A stretch of 64,000 nucleotides of DNA from Planctomycetota bacterium (GTDB taxonomy: Bacteria; Planctomycetota; J058; JAJDCQ01). Location of the stretch: assembly GCA_029260755.1 (NCBI GenBank), contig JAJDCQ010000159.1:1-64000 (forward strand), given 5' to 3'. Shown here one piece after another: positions 19,077 through 28,513 of the stretch; the stretch's first letter is position 1, and the number at the start of each line of letters is the position of its first letter. The notes below the pieces were generated by a model, which made no database searches, had not been told where the DNA came from, and was given only the letters and a program-made list of their open reading frames with translations. A program made the position numbers and the translations under genes.

Positions 19077-19334
19077 CTAGGCGATCGCGGCGACGCGCTT
19101 CGCGAACGCAGCCATCTTCCGGCGCGCGGTGTTCGGATGCAGCGTCCGGGTCTTGGCGGCCTTGTCGATCTTGCTCTGGAGCGCCATCAGCTCGCGCTTG
19201 GCGAGGGCGGCGTCCTTCGCCTCGATCGCGTCGAGGACGCGCTTGGTGAGCGTGCGGATGGTCGACTTGCGGGCGCGGTTCCGGTCGTTGTGCACCGCCG
19301 CCTGACGGAGGCGCTTCTTCGCCTGATTAGCCAT
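19077..19334 (-). CDS. rpsT: 30S ribosomal protein S20
   Basis: 'MANQAKKRLRQAAVHNDRNRARKSTIRTLTKRVLDAIEAKDAALAKRELMALQSKIDKAAKTRTLHPNTARRKMAAFAKRVAAIA'. Confidence 0.97.
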   Translation of the reverse strand: MANQAKKRLRQAAVHNDRNRARKSTIRTLTKRVLDAIEAKDAALAKRELMALQSKIDKAAKTRTLHPNTARRKMAAFAKRVAAIA

Positions 19335-19392
19335 GGTACTTCGCTTCTCCGAGATACGAGTTGATGCGATTTCGAGTTCGAGACGGTGACGC

Positions 19393-20748
19393 CTAACTCA
19401 AGCGCTCCAGGCGCTTGACGACGTCACGGTAGTTGTAGTCGTGCTCGAGGATGCGCTCGAAGTGGCGCTTCGCCTCGTCGCGATCCCCCTGCTTCTCGCC
19501 GATCACGCCGAGGAGGTAGCTGCACTCCTTCGCGTTCTCGTCGGTGTCGTCGCCGATCTCCTTGCGGGCGCGCTCGAGCTCCTTCTTCGCGAGATCGTAC
19601 ATCTCGCGGCGATAGAAGCAATGCCCGAGGTACTTCCGCGACTGGACGCGCCGGCGGGGATCCTGGGTCGCCTTCTGGAGCTCGCTGATCGCGTCATCGA
19701 AGCGACCGCACTGGAAGAGGGTCTTCCCGAGCATGTAGCGGAGGCCGAGCTCGGTCGGCTGGGCCGTCACGCGACGTCGGTACTCCTCGGCGCAGAACTC
19801 GAGCTTCTCCGCCTGGAGCGCCTTGTACTTCTCCTTGCTCTTCGGGTCCGACTTGGCCTGCTTCTGCAGGTCCGCGAGCCTGTTGTCGAAGTCCGTGATC
19901 GTCAGGTCGCCGAGCGCGTTCCGCAGCTCGGGCATGTCCTTGATGGCGAGGGCCTCCTCGTAGGTCGCCTTGGCGGCCTCGGTGTCCTTCGCCTTCACCT
20001 GCATCTCGGCTCGCTGGCGGTAGAGCTTGATGTCCTCGGGGTTCTCGGCGATCTGCTCATTGATGAGCTCGATCATCTCGTGCGCCTGTTCCTTGGTCCG
20101 GACGCGCTGGCTCTGCTTCTCGAGGGCCGCCTGCTTGTCGCCATCCTTGATCATCCCGCGGAAGTCGCCGCCCTTGGTCCGCTCCTGGATCCGGCGCGAA
20201 CCGGCCTGGGCCGCGTTGTCGCGAATCGCGTCCTGGACTTCCTTGTCGTTCGGGACCTGCTTCAGGAGACGCTCGTAGTACTCCGATGACTTGTCGAGGT
20301 CGCCCTGCTCGCGATGGATCTGGGCGAGGGCGCGGAGCGCGTCCTTGTGGTTCTTGTCGATCGTGAGGATGTCCTCGAGGGTGTAGATCGCCGTCTCGAG
20401 GTGGCCCGCCTGCCGGGCGGCATTGCCGAGGTTGTAGAGGCGACTGGTGTTGCGCGGTTGATCCTTGAGCGCGTTCTCGCACTCCATGATGACCGCGTCG
20501 TGGTTCTTCCGGAGGCGGCTGAAGCCGACCTTGATCAACGAGCCCCAGCCCTTGGCGACCGCGGCGGAGCTCGCGGGAGCCGAGGTTCCGCCAGAGTCCT
20601 TCCAGCGCCGGACCTCGCACCCGCGCAGCTCGCGGCGGACGTCGACGTCGTTCGGATAGGCGCCGAGATGCTGGAGGAACAGCTCGACGGCGTAGTCGTA
20701 GTTCTTCTTGCGGACCGCCTCACGGGCGCGGTCGAGGATCTTGGACAT
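19393..20748 (-). CDS. TPR-repeat protein
   Basis: 'AVELFLQHLGAYPNDVDVRRELRG', 'RNTSRLYNLGNAARQAGHLETAIYTLEDILTIDKNHKDALRALAQIHREQGDLDKSSEYYERLLKQVPND'. Confidence 0.88.
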   Translation of the reverse strand: MSKILDRAREAVRKKNYDYAVELFLQHLGAYPNDVDVRRELRGCEVRRWKDSGGTSAPASSAAVAKGWGSLIKVGFSRLRKNHDAVIMECENALKDQPRNTSRLYNLGNAARQAGHLETAIYTLEDILTIDKNHKDALRALAQIHREQGDLDKSSEYYERLLKQVPNDKEVQDAIRDNAAQAGSRRIQERTKGGDFRGMIKDGDKQAALEKQSQRVRTKEQAHEMIELINEQIAENPEDIKLYRQRAEMQVKAKDTEAAKATYEEALAIKDMPELRNALGDLTITDFDNRLADLQKQAKSDPKSKEKYKALQAEKLEFCAEEYRRRVTAQPTELGLRYMLGKTLFQCGRFDDAISELQKATQDPRRRVQSRKYLGHCFYRREMYDLAKKELERARKEIGDDTDENAKECSYLLGVIGEKQGDRDEAKRHFERILEHDYNYRDVVKRLERLS

Positions 20749-21031
20749 TGCTTGGCGAGTCCCGACGAATGGGCCCGGGCGGCGGCCCCGGGAACGGAGC
20801 GCGACGCCCGGCGCCGATTGATCTCTCGGCCTCACCGTCCGGTTGGGATGATGGACCCGAGTCCGGGCGCTACTCGAACGCCCGGCGCGGACCACGCCCA
20901 CTCCCGATGGCTGGTGAGGCCCCATCAGGTCTTGAGGGATCGCAGGTTAGCAGAGGACTCCGCGAGCGTCAAGCGCTGCGCCGCGTAACCACAGCCACCC
21001 GTGGGGCGTAGCTCCAGTCGAGCTCGGTCGA

Positions 21032-21925
21032 TCAGTGGTACTCGCCGCGCGGGCGCGTCGGGCTCTCGGGCTCCTCCGCGGGCAGCTCCTCCTCGGGCGC
21101 CTCCGGCGACAGCTCGGGCGCCTCGCGCCAGCCGTCCTCGCCCCGCTCCGGCCGCCAGTCGGGCGCCTCGGGCTCGCGCCACTCCTCCCAGCTCGGGTCA
21201 CCCTGCTGCTCCCAGCCGCCCTGGTGCTCCCAGGTCGGCGCCGGATGGTGGCGAAGATCACGGTCATGGTGCTCGCTGAGAGCGACCAGGGCCAGACACC
21301 CACCGAACGCCATCATGCAGAGCAGGACCATGGCGCCGAGCAGGCCGACGATCATGATCACCGGGCTGCGCCGACGAGGCGCGACCGGCACCCGTCGAAC
21401 CGACCCGACCCGCCGGCGTGCCCGCGGGGCGACCGGCTCCGTGCTCGCCGCGTCGCCCGCCGCGACGTCGAGGGGCTCGAGGTCGTCGTCGCTCCGCTCG
21501 AGGTCATGGTCGGGCTGCGCCCGCGCGCCCCGATCGGCGACCCAGGTGGGACGGGTGACGAGGCCGCCGGAGATCGCGCACTCGGCCCACTCGCCGTTGC
21601 TCGCCTTGATCGAGAGCACGATCGGGTAGAACCACGCGAGGATCGCCAGGACGATCGGGATCGGGAGGAGCACCATCCCGACGACGGTGATCATCAGGAC
21701 GATGCTGACGAGCGCCAGCACAATGTAGATGGGGATGAGAAGCAACTGGTAGACGAGCGCCTGCGTCGCGTGATACGCGACGAAGCTCGACCGGTCCCGC
21801 TTCGCCATGTAGATCAGGAGCGGCCCGAGCAGGTTGCCGAACGGGACCACGATCTGAAGGAGGAACGAGAGATGGGCGAACATCGCCCAGTTGCGCTCCT
21901 CCGACGAAAGCCGGCCGTCTACCAT
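21032..21925 (-). CDS. DUF4870/Tic20-like membrane protein
   Basis: 'SSEERNWAMFAHLSFLLQIVVPFGNLLGPLLIYMAKRDRSSFVAYHATQALVYQLLLIPIYIVLALVSIVLMITVVGMVLLPIPIVLAILAW'. Confidence 0.85.
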   Translation of the reverse strand: MVDGRLSSEERNWAMFAHLSFLLQIVVPFGNLLGPLLIYMAKRDRSSFVAYHATQALVYQLLLIPIYIVLALVSIVLMITVVGMVLLPIPIVLAILAWFYPIVLSIKASNGEWAECAISGGLVTRPTWVADRGARAQPDHDLERSDDDLEPLDVAAGDAASTEPVAPRARRRVGSVRRVPVAPRRRSPVIMIVGLLGAMVLLCMMAFGGCLALVALSEHHDRDLRHHPAPTWEHQGGWEQQGDPSWEEWREPEAPDWRPERGEDGWREAPELSPEAPEEELPAEEPESPTRPRGEYH

Positions 21926-22087
21926 CCCGCCTCCTCGATCCTGAATCACTCTCAAGAGCCTCGAGATCCGGAGCCTAGCACGGCCCCCCGGGCCGGGCCA
22001 AGCGCGAATCGCCGCCGCTGCCCGGCGCTCGCACGAAGGGATTCGACGCCCGAGTCACGGCGAAGTCTCGCGCGCTCTCGGAGCGGC

Positions 22088-22097
22088 TGATAGAATC
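22088..22097 (+). promoter_or_regulatory. Putative -10-like element (tgatagaatc)
   Basis: Identical to 13961-13970; 30 nt upstream of the 22127 ATG. Confidence 0.4.
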
Positions 22098-22126
22098 TCC
22101 GGCCCTTTCGCGAGAGGAGCTTACGG

Positions 22127-23515
22127 ATGTCAGGTTCACGACTCGGCCTCGCCGGCGCGCTCGTCGCCATCGCCCTCGCCGCCGGCTGCGGCGGCGGCAG
22201 CGGCGGCGGAAACGGCAACTTCCCGCGCTTCGCCACGGCGGGCGGGCCCATCGTGGACCGGATGACGGTCTCGGTCCTCAACAACATCTCGGGCCAGGCG
22301 ATCGATGGCGCCGTCGTCATCGACGAGACGACCGGCGCCCAGGCGCTCACCAACGGTAACGGCCTGGCGGTCCTGAACGGCCTCGGCGCCGGGCCGACCA
22401 CGATCACGATCGGCGCGCCCGGCTTCGACCTCTTCTCGATCGTGGGGCTCGACGCGAACAGCGTCGCCGTCTCGCTCAACCGGAAGAACGTCGCGCTCAA
22501 CGTCGGTCGGGTGACCGTCACGGGGAACATCGTCGGGCTGAACGCCGGCGACGTCATCGATGTCCGCGGCAGCTTCGAGCACGAGGGGACCTTCAACTTC
22601 GACGCCGTCAACAACGTCTACGACCTCGAGGTCGACGCGAACGAGCAGTTCACGATCGGGATCAGCCGCCTCGGCGCCGGCCTCTTCGACACCGACGACG
22701 TCCTCGTCCTGCAGCTCGGGCCGGCCGCGAACAACAGCGCGATCATCGTCGACGTCGACTTCCCGATCGCCCTCCTCGCGCAGGACATCTTCGCGTTCGG
22801 AGCCGACGGCCAGGTGACGATCCCGAACGAGCTCGACAACGGCGACGTCACCGTCACGAGCTTCGGCCGCGATGTGGCCGAGGATCCGCGCCAGCTCCTC
22901 TTCGGCGACAGCCGCCTGAACACGACCGGGCTCGTCCCGACGGGCCGCAACACGACGAACGTCGGCGTCGCCGCCGGCAACCAGACCCCGTTCAACGTCC
23001 GGTTCAACGACCCCAACGGCGTCGTGTTCGAGAGCTTCCTCCTCGTGAGCGCCACGAGCACGTCGGCCGGCGCCGTGATCTCGAGCGAGCGGGTCGACGT
23101 CCTGCCCGCCGTCCTGCCGAACAACCTCGTCCTCGACGACCCCGTCCTGCCCGACCTCCCGCCGCCGAACGCGGTCGCGGTCGGCCTGACGCCGGTCGTG
23201 CAGGTCGACGCGAACGGCTTCGTCGACGCCAACGACGGCTTCTTCACCGTCGAGCTCCGCGACACGGTCAACGACGACCGCTGGACGCTCCTCGTCCAGG
23301 GCGGCGCGACGACCTTCGATCTGCCCGACCTCGCCGGCAACGGAACGCTCGCGAACCTCGGGCTGACCGTCGGCAACCCGGTCGAGATGACGATCGTCGG
23401 CCAGCGCTTCGACGCGGTCGGCAACTTCGACTTCGACGCCGTGAACTTCGGCAACCTCTTCGGCGGGCTCGCCGTCGGAGACCGGAGCGTGATCCGGTAC
23501 ACCTTCACGCCCTAG
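22127..23515 (+). CDS. Hypothetical lipoprotein
   Basis: Signal/lipobox-like 'LGLAGALVAIALAAGCGGGSGGG'; SD aggagc upstream. Confidence 0.75.
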   Translation: MSGSRLGLAGALVAIALAAGCGGGSGGGNGNFPRFATAGGPIVDRMTVSVLNNISGQAIDGAVVIDETTGAQALTNGNGLAVLNGLGAGPTTITIGAPGFDLFSIVGLDANSVAVSLNRKNVALNVGRVTVTGNIVGLNAGDVIDVRGSFEHEGTFNFDAVNNVYDLEVDANEQFTIGISRLGAGLFDTDDVLVLQLGPAANNSAIIVDVDFPIALLAQDIFAFGADGQVTIPNELDNGDVTVTSFGRDVAEDPRQLLFGDSRLNTTGLVPTGRNTTNVGVAAGNQTPFNVRFNDPNGVVFESFLLVSATSTSAGAVISSERVDVLPAVLPNNLVLDDPVLPDLPPPNAVAVGLTPVVQVDANGFVDANDGFFTVELRDTVNDDRWTLLVQGGATTFDLPDLAGNGTLANLGLTVGNPVEMTIVGQRFDAVGNFDFDAVNFGNLFGGLAVGDRSVIRYTFTP

Positions 23516-23572
23516 CCTCGATCCGCCCGCCTCTCGCAACCGAACCAGACCCTCCAGAGAAGGGAAGTCGCC

Positions 23573-25171
23573 GTGCGCCGAGCCCTCGTCTCCATCGCCG
23601 TCCTCATCACCCTCACTCTCCTCCTGACCGGGTGCCCCGACTCCGGAGCCGCCGCGAATGGCGGCGGGAACGGCGGCGATGGCGGGGGCACCGCCGGGGG
23701 TCCCGGCTACCTCATCTACGCCCGCAGCACCGACGCGACGACCCTCGACCCGGCCGAGGTCCTCTACGGCGAGGACGCGAAGGTGACCGAGAACGTCTAC
23801 GAGACGCTCGTCACGTTCGAGGACGCCGGGATCGGCCTCGTCCCGAAGCTCGCGACCGCGCTCCCGACGATCAGCGAGGACGGGAAGACCTGGACGTTCA
23901 CGCTTCGGCAGGGCGTCACCTTCCACGACGGGACGGCGTTCGACGCCGCCGCGGTCGTCTTCAGCTTCGAGCGGCTCGTGAGCGCCGACCACCCCCACGC
24001 GCCGAAGCAGCGCCCGTACGGGCCGACCTACGGGGTGATCGAGAAGGTCGAGGCGACCGGGGACCACGAGGTCGTCTTCAGCCTGAAGGAGCCCTCGGCC
24101 GTCTTCCTCCAGCAGCTCGCGATGTTCCCGGTCGGGATCGTCAGCCCGACCGCCGTGAAGGAGCGCGGCGAGGACTACCGGAAAAGTCCCTCGGGGACCG
24201 GCCCGTACAAGCTCGAGGAGTGGCGCCACCGCGAGAAGCTGAGCCTCGTCCGCTACGACGGCTACTGGGGTGAGAAGCCCGCGATCGAGCGGGTGATCTT
24301 CCAGCCCGTCTCCGACAGCCAGACCGCCCTCGAGATGCTCAAGAACGGCGAGGCGCACATCGTCGACCACGTGACCCTGGCCGACATCGAGGCGATCGAG
24401 AAGAACGAGAACCTCTACGTCGCGCGGACGCCGTCGCTCAACGTCGGCTACCTCGCCTTCAACATGAACAAGCCGCCGTACAACGACCAGAAGTTCCGCG
24501 ACGCGGTCGCCCTCGCGATCGACCGTGACGCCCTGAACAAGTTCGTCTACTACGGCCTGGCGACCCCGTCGAAGACGATCGTCCCGCCGGTGATCTGGGG
24601 CGACACGAGCGAGCTCACCCCCTACGAGCACGACCTCGAGAAGGCGAAGAAGCTGATCACCGAGGTCGACCTCGGATCGGAGCCGATCGAGCTCTGGCAC
24701 ATGACCTTCGCGCGGCCCTACATGCCCGAGCCCAACCGGGTCGCCGAGTTCGTGAAGGACGCCCTGAGCAAGATCGGCCTCGAGGTGAAGCTCCAGGGCT
24801 TCGAGAAGGCCTCCTACACGAACAAGACGAAGGACCCCGACCACCCGATGTGTCTCCTCGGATGGAACGCGGACTACGCCGATCCGGACAACTTCCTCTA
24901 CTTCCTGCTGCACGGCGAGGCGGGCGACGACCTCAACATCTCGTTCTGGCGGAACGCCGAGTTCGACACGAAGGTCAAGGCCGCGCAGAGCGAGCTCGAC
25001 CCGGCCAAGCGCAAGGCGCTCTACGCGCGCGCCGCCGAGCTCTACCGGGCGGAGAAGCCGAGCATCTCGCTCGTCCACGTCCCCCAGCTCGCCGCCGTCA
25101 GCAAGGCGGTCGAGTACGAGGTCCACCCGATCGAGTACCGCCTCTTCCCCGCCCGCTTCAAGACGAACTAG
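23573..25171 (+). CDS. ABC transporter substrate-binding lipoprotein, family 5 (oligopeptide/dipeptide)
   Basis: 'LLLTGCPDSG', 'TDATTLDPAEVLYGEDAKVTENVYETLVTFED...GKTWTFTLRQGVTFHDGTAFDAAAVVFSFERL...SPSGTGPYKLEEW'; GTG start. Confidence 0.95.
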   Translation: MRRALVSIAVLITLTLLLTGCPDSGAAANGGGNGGDGGGTAGGPGYLIYARSTDATTLDPAEVLYGEDAKVTENVYETLVTFEDAGIGLVPKLATALPTISEDGKTWTFTLRQGVTFHDGTAFDAAAVVFSFERLVSADHPHAPKQRPYGPTYGVIEKVEATGDHEVVFSLKEPSAVFLQQLAMFPVGIVSPTAVKERGEDYRKSPSGTGPYKLEEWRHREKLSLVRYDGYWGEKPAIERVIFQPVSDSQTALEMLKNGEAHIVDHVTLADIEAIEKNENLYVARTPSLNVGYLAFNMNKPPYNDQKFRDAVALAIDRDALNKFVYYGLATPSKTIVPPVIWGDTSELTPYEHDLEKAKKLITEVDLGSEPIELWHMTFARPYMPEPNRVAEFVKDALSKIGLEVKLQGFEKASYTNKTKDPDHPMCLLGWNADYADPDNFLYFLLHGEAGDDLNISFWRNAEFDTKVKAAQSELDPAKRKALYARAAELYRAEKPSISLVHVPQLAAVSKAVEYEVHPIEYRLFPARFKTN

Positions 25172-25195
25172 GCGGAGAGTCGAGAGGCCGAACCC

Positions 25196-26191
25196 GTGAC
25201 CGCCTACGTCATCCGGCGCCTCCTCGTCACGCCGTTCCTCCTCATCGCGGTCTCGTTCATCGTCTTCGGGCTGATCCGGAGCGTGCCCGGCGACCCGGCC
25301 GAGGCGCTCCTCGGCGAGAAGGGGAGCGCCGAGGTGCTCGCCGAGATCCGCAAGACCCACGGCCTCGACAAGCCGATGGTCGAGCAGTACCGGATCTACA
25401 TGACCGGCGTCGTCTTCCGGGGCGACTTCGGGCGGTCCTACGTCCACCACATCGACGTCACCGACGAGATCAAGCGCTACCTCCCCGCGACGATCGAGCT
25501 CACCTGCGCGGCGATGGCGATCTCGCTGATCTTCGGGGTCGGCCTCGGCGTCATCGCCGCGGTCAAGAAGGGGACGTGGGTCGACTACCTCTCGAGCGTC
25601 ATCGCCCTGATCGGCGTCAGCGTTCCGGTCTACTGGCTCGGGCTGCTGCTGCTGATCGCGTTCGGGAAGAAGCTCGGGGCGTCCAGCGGCAACCTGCCGG
25701 TGACGCTCTTCATCGAGCGTCCGACCGGCTTCGTCCTGATCGACACCCTCATCGCCGGCGAGGGCTTCGGCGCCGCCTGCCGCCACCTGATCCTGCCCGC
25801 GATCGCCCTCTCGACGATCCCGGTCGCGCTCATCGCCCGAATCACCCGGTCGAGCATGCTCGACGTCCTCGAGAGCGACTACGTCCGGACGGCGCGGGCG
25901 AAGGGCGTCGCCCCCTGGAAGGTGGTGATGGTCCACGCGTTCCGGAACGCGCTGATCCCGATCGTGACGCTCGCCGGCCTCGAGTTCGGCTACCTCCTCG
26001 GCGGCGCCGTCCTGACCGAGACGGTCTTCACCTGGCCGGGGATGGGGACCTGGATCGTGAAGTCGGTCCAGGACCGTGACTACCCGGCGATCCAGGCGGC
26101 CGTGATCACCCTGGCGACCACGTTCGTCCTGGTGAACCTGCTCGTCGACATCCTCTACGCGTTCATCGACCCGAGGATCCGCTATGGATGA
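25196..26191 (+). CDS. Dpp/Opp-type ABC transporter permease (DppB-like)
   Basis: 'MTAYVIRRLLVTPFLLIAVSFIVFGLIRSVPGDPAEALLGEKGS...LARITRSSMLDVLESDYVRTARAKGVAPWKVVMVHAFRNALIPIVTLAGLEFGYLLGGAVLTETVFTWPGMG' (EAA loop); GTG start codon. Confidence 0.95.
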   Translation: MTAYVIRRLLVTPFLLIAVSFIVFGLIRSVPGDPAEALLGEKGSAEVLAEIRKTHGLDKPMVEQYRIYMTGVVFRGDFGRSYVHHIDVTDEIKRYLPATIELTCAAMAISLIFGVGLGVIAAVKKGTWVDYLSSVIALIGVSVPVYWLGLLLLIAFGKKLGASSGNLPVTLFIERPTGFVLIDTLIAGEGFGAACRHLILPAIALSTIPVALIARITRSSMLDVLESDYVRTARAKGVAPWKVVMVHAFRNALIPIVTLAGLEFGYLLGGAVLTETVFTWPGMGTWIVKSVQDRDYPAIQAAVITLATTFVLVNLLVDILYAFIDPRIRYG

Positions 26192-27020
26192 CCGCAAGCT
26201 GCGGATCTTCCTCGGCCACCGGACCGCCCTGGCCGGGATCGCGATCCTCGTCCTCATCACGCTCGCCGCCGGCCTCGTCGGCCTCGTGTCGCCCTACGAC
26301 TCCGACGCGTTCGGGCAGGTCGAGGAGTCGCTCGGGCCGTCGTCGGAGGCGTGGCTCGGGAGCGACGTGTCGGGCCGGGACACCCTGACGCGGCTCCTGT
26401 TCGGAGCGCGCCTCTCGCTCTTCATCGGGATCACCGCCGTCGCGTTCTCGATGGTGATCGGCATCCCGCTGGGCGCGATCGCCGGCTACTTCGGCGGCTG
26501 GCCCGACATGGTCATCTCGCGGCTCGTCGATCTCATGCTGAGCTTCCCGAGCATCCTCCTGGCGATCTGCATCGCCGCGGCGATGGGGATCGGGCTCGAC
26601 ACCGTCATCATCGCGGTCGGCGTCGTCGGCGTGCCGCAGTTCGCGCGGCAGGTCCGGGCGAGCGTCCTCCAGATCAAGGAGCTCGAGTTCGTGATGGCGA
26701 GCCGGGCGCTGGGCGCGAGCCACTTCCGGATCCTCTCGCGCGAGATCATGCCGCACGCGATGGGACCGATCATCGTCCTCGCCACTCTCGGGATCGGCAC
26801 CTCGATCCTCACCGCCGCGGGCCTCTCGTTCCTCGGCCTCGGCGTCGAGACGGGGACGGCCGAGTGGGGCGCCCTCCTCAAGGATGGCTACACCACCCGG
26901 AGCAAGACGATCTGGGTCTCGGTCTGGAGCGGCCTCGCGATCTCGGTCACGGTGCTCGCGTTCAACCTGGTCGGCGACGGGCTCCGCGACGCCTACGACC
27001 CGCGGTCGAGGGTGACCTGA
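26184..27020 (+). CDS. Dpp/Opp-type ABC transporter permease (DppC-like)
   Basis: 'SSEAWLGSDVSGRDTLTRLLFGARLSLFIGITAVAFSMVIGIPLGAIAGYFGG...LSFLGLGVETGTAEWGALLKDG'; overlaps the dppB-like gene. Confidence 0.95.
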   Translation: MDDRKLRIFLGHRTALAGIAILVLITLAAGLVGLVSPYDSDAFGQVEESLGPSSEAWLGSDVSGRDTLTRLLFGARLSLFIGITAVAFSMVIGIPLGAIAGYFGGWPDMVISRLVDLMLSFPSILLAICIAAAMGIGLDTVIIAVGVVGVPQFARQVRASVLQIKELEFVMASRALGASHFRILSREIMPHAMGPIIVLATLGIGTSILTAAGLSFLGLGVETGTAEWGALLKDGYTTRSKTIWVSVWSGLAISVTVLAFNLVGDGLRDAYDPRSRVT

Positions 27021-27025
27021 TCGCG

Positions 27026-28513
27026 ATGCGCCGACGGTCGCGGGACGAGGCCGCGGGCGCCATCGCGGTCGGCGTCGCGGTCGGCGTCGCCCTCCTCGCG
27101 ACGGGCGCCGCCTGCGAGAAGCCTCCGCCCCCGCCCCGCCCGCCGGTCGCCACGCCGCCGCCCGCCCGGCCGCCGGCCAAGCGCGAGCCCGACGAGCTCC
27201 CCGACCACCCCTCGACCCTCGCGGTCCTCTGGCCACGCGGCGAAGACCCGGCGGCGGAGCTGGTCCACGAGCGGCTCCGGGCGATCGCCCCGACCCTCCA
27301 GCCCGTGGAGACGGTCGAGACCGAGGAGGCCGCCGCGGCGGCCGGCGTCGCCGTCGACCGGGTCGTCTTCGCCCGCCGCTACCCCCGCTCGGGCGACGCG
27401 CCGATGGAGGTCATCGCGATCCGGCGCGAGCGCGACGATGGCCTGATCGCCGCCCTCGCCGGGAGCGACCGACCGATCGAGGTCGATGTCTCGCCGCGCC
27501 TCGGGCAGCCGGGCCTCGAGGCGGTCGGCCGCGCCGGCTACGCGATCGTCGTCCGCACGCGCCTCGACGCCGAGCACCCCCTCGCCTCCTATCGCTACCA
27601 GCTCCGCCTCGCGACGGCGGTCGCCGGCGAGGAGTCGCCGGCGATCTTCGACGCCGGCGCCCATCGCCTCATCCCGCCGACGGAGGCGCACGAGCTGACC
27701 ATCACGAGCAGCGTGGTGCCCCCGATCGAGCGCCTGTTCTCGGTCCACGTCGTGGCGCGCGAGGACGAGCGCTGGGTCCACACCCACGGCCTCAACCGGA
27801 TCGGCCTGCCCGAGCTCGACCTCGTCGACGTCCCGGCCTCGCTCGCCGACGAAGCCGCCCGGACGCTCCTCACCTGCGTCGCGAGCCTCCTCTGCGACTA
27901 CGACCCGCCGCCGGGCTACCCGACCGCGCCGATCGCGCTCGCCGGCCCCGAGCTCCGGGCGTCGCTCGTCTGGTGGAAGGAGGCGGTCGAGCGGATGCCC
28001 GAAGGCGTCGTCGGCGGCGCCGACGACCGCCCCGACGCGCCGCACCGCGGGTGGCGGATGCTCCTCGTCGCCCTCGACCGGGAGGCCCGCCCGCGGCCCT
28101 GGCAGCCGCCCGTCCGCGTGCTGGAGCACATCGCGAGCGGGGGAGGAATCCGCATCTCCCGTCGCGAGATCGACCGCCGGGCCGCCCTCGCCCGCGAGCG
28201 CTGGCCCGACGCGGCCACCCTCTTCGCCCGCCACGGCGGCCAGGCGGGGTGGCGCTTCGTGGTGAAGGCGGCGTTCACGGTCGACGGCGGGCTGCCCGAG
28301 AACCGCGAGCATCTCTGGTTCGTCGCGAAGTCCCTCGACGCCGACGGGTTCGCCGGCAGCCTCATCACCGAGCCGCAGGCCATCGCCCGCTTCCACGCGG
28401 GCGACGAGGGCGCCCACCCGACCTCGATCGTCACCGACTGGTCGATCCTGGCGCCTAGCGGCAGCTACGGCCCCGCCGACGCCGGGCTCCTCCTCGCCGG
28501 GTCGAACGATTGA
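27026..28513 (+). CDS. Hypothetical lipoprotein with C-terminal DUF2314-like region
   Basis: 'ATGAACEKPPPPPRPP' lipobox and Pro-rich linker; C-terminus 'WRFVVKAAFTVDGGLPENREHLWFVAKSLDADGFAGSLITEPQAIARFHAGDEGAHPTSIVTDWSI'. Confidence 0.65.
   Translation: MRRRSRDEAAGAIAVGVAVGVALLATGAACEKPPPPPRPPVATPPPARPPAKREPDELPDHPSTLAVLWPRGEDPAAELVHERLRAIAPTLQPVETVETEEAAAAAGVAVDRVVFARRYPRSGDAPMEVIAIRRERDDGLIAALAGSDRPIEVDVSPRLGQPGLEAVGRAGYAIVVRTRLDAEHPLASYRYQLRLATAVAGEESPAIFDAGAHRLIPPTEAHELTITSSVVPPIERLFSVHVVAREDERWVHTHGLNRIGLPELDLVDVPASLADEAARTLLTCVASLLCDYDPPPGYPTAPIALAGPELRASLVWWKEAVERMPEGVVGGADDRPDAPHRGWRMLLVALDREARPRPWQPPVRVLEHIASGGGIRISRREIDRRAALARERWPDAATLFARHGGQAGWRFVVKAAFTVDGGLPENREHLWFVAKSLDADGFAGSLITEPQAIARFHAGDEGAHPTSIVTDWSILAPSGSYGPADAGLLLAGSND

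Noticed and set aside
22136-26260. 1374-aa minus-strand ORF over the lipoprotein and peptide-binding/permease genes
   Set aside because: Spans several clearly coding + strand genes; low-complexity shadow translation.
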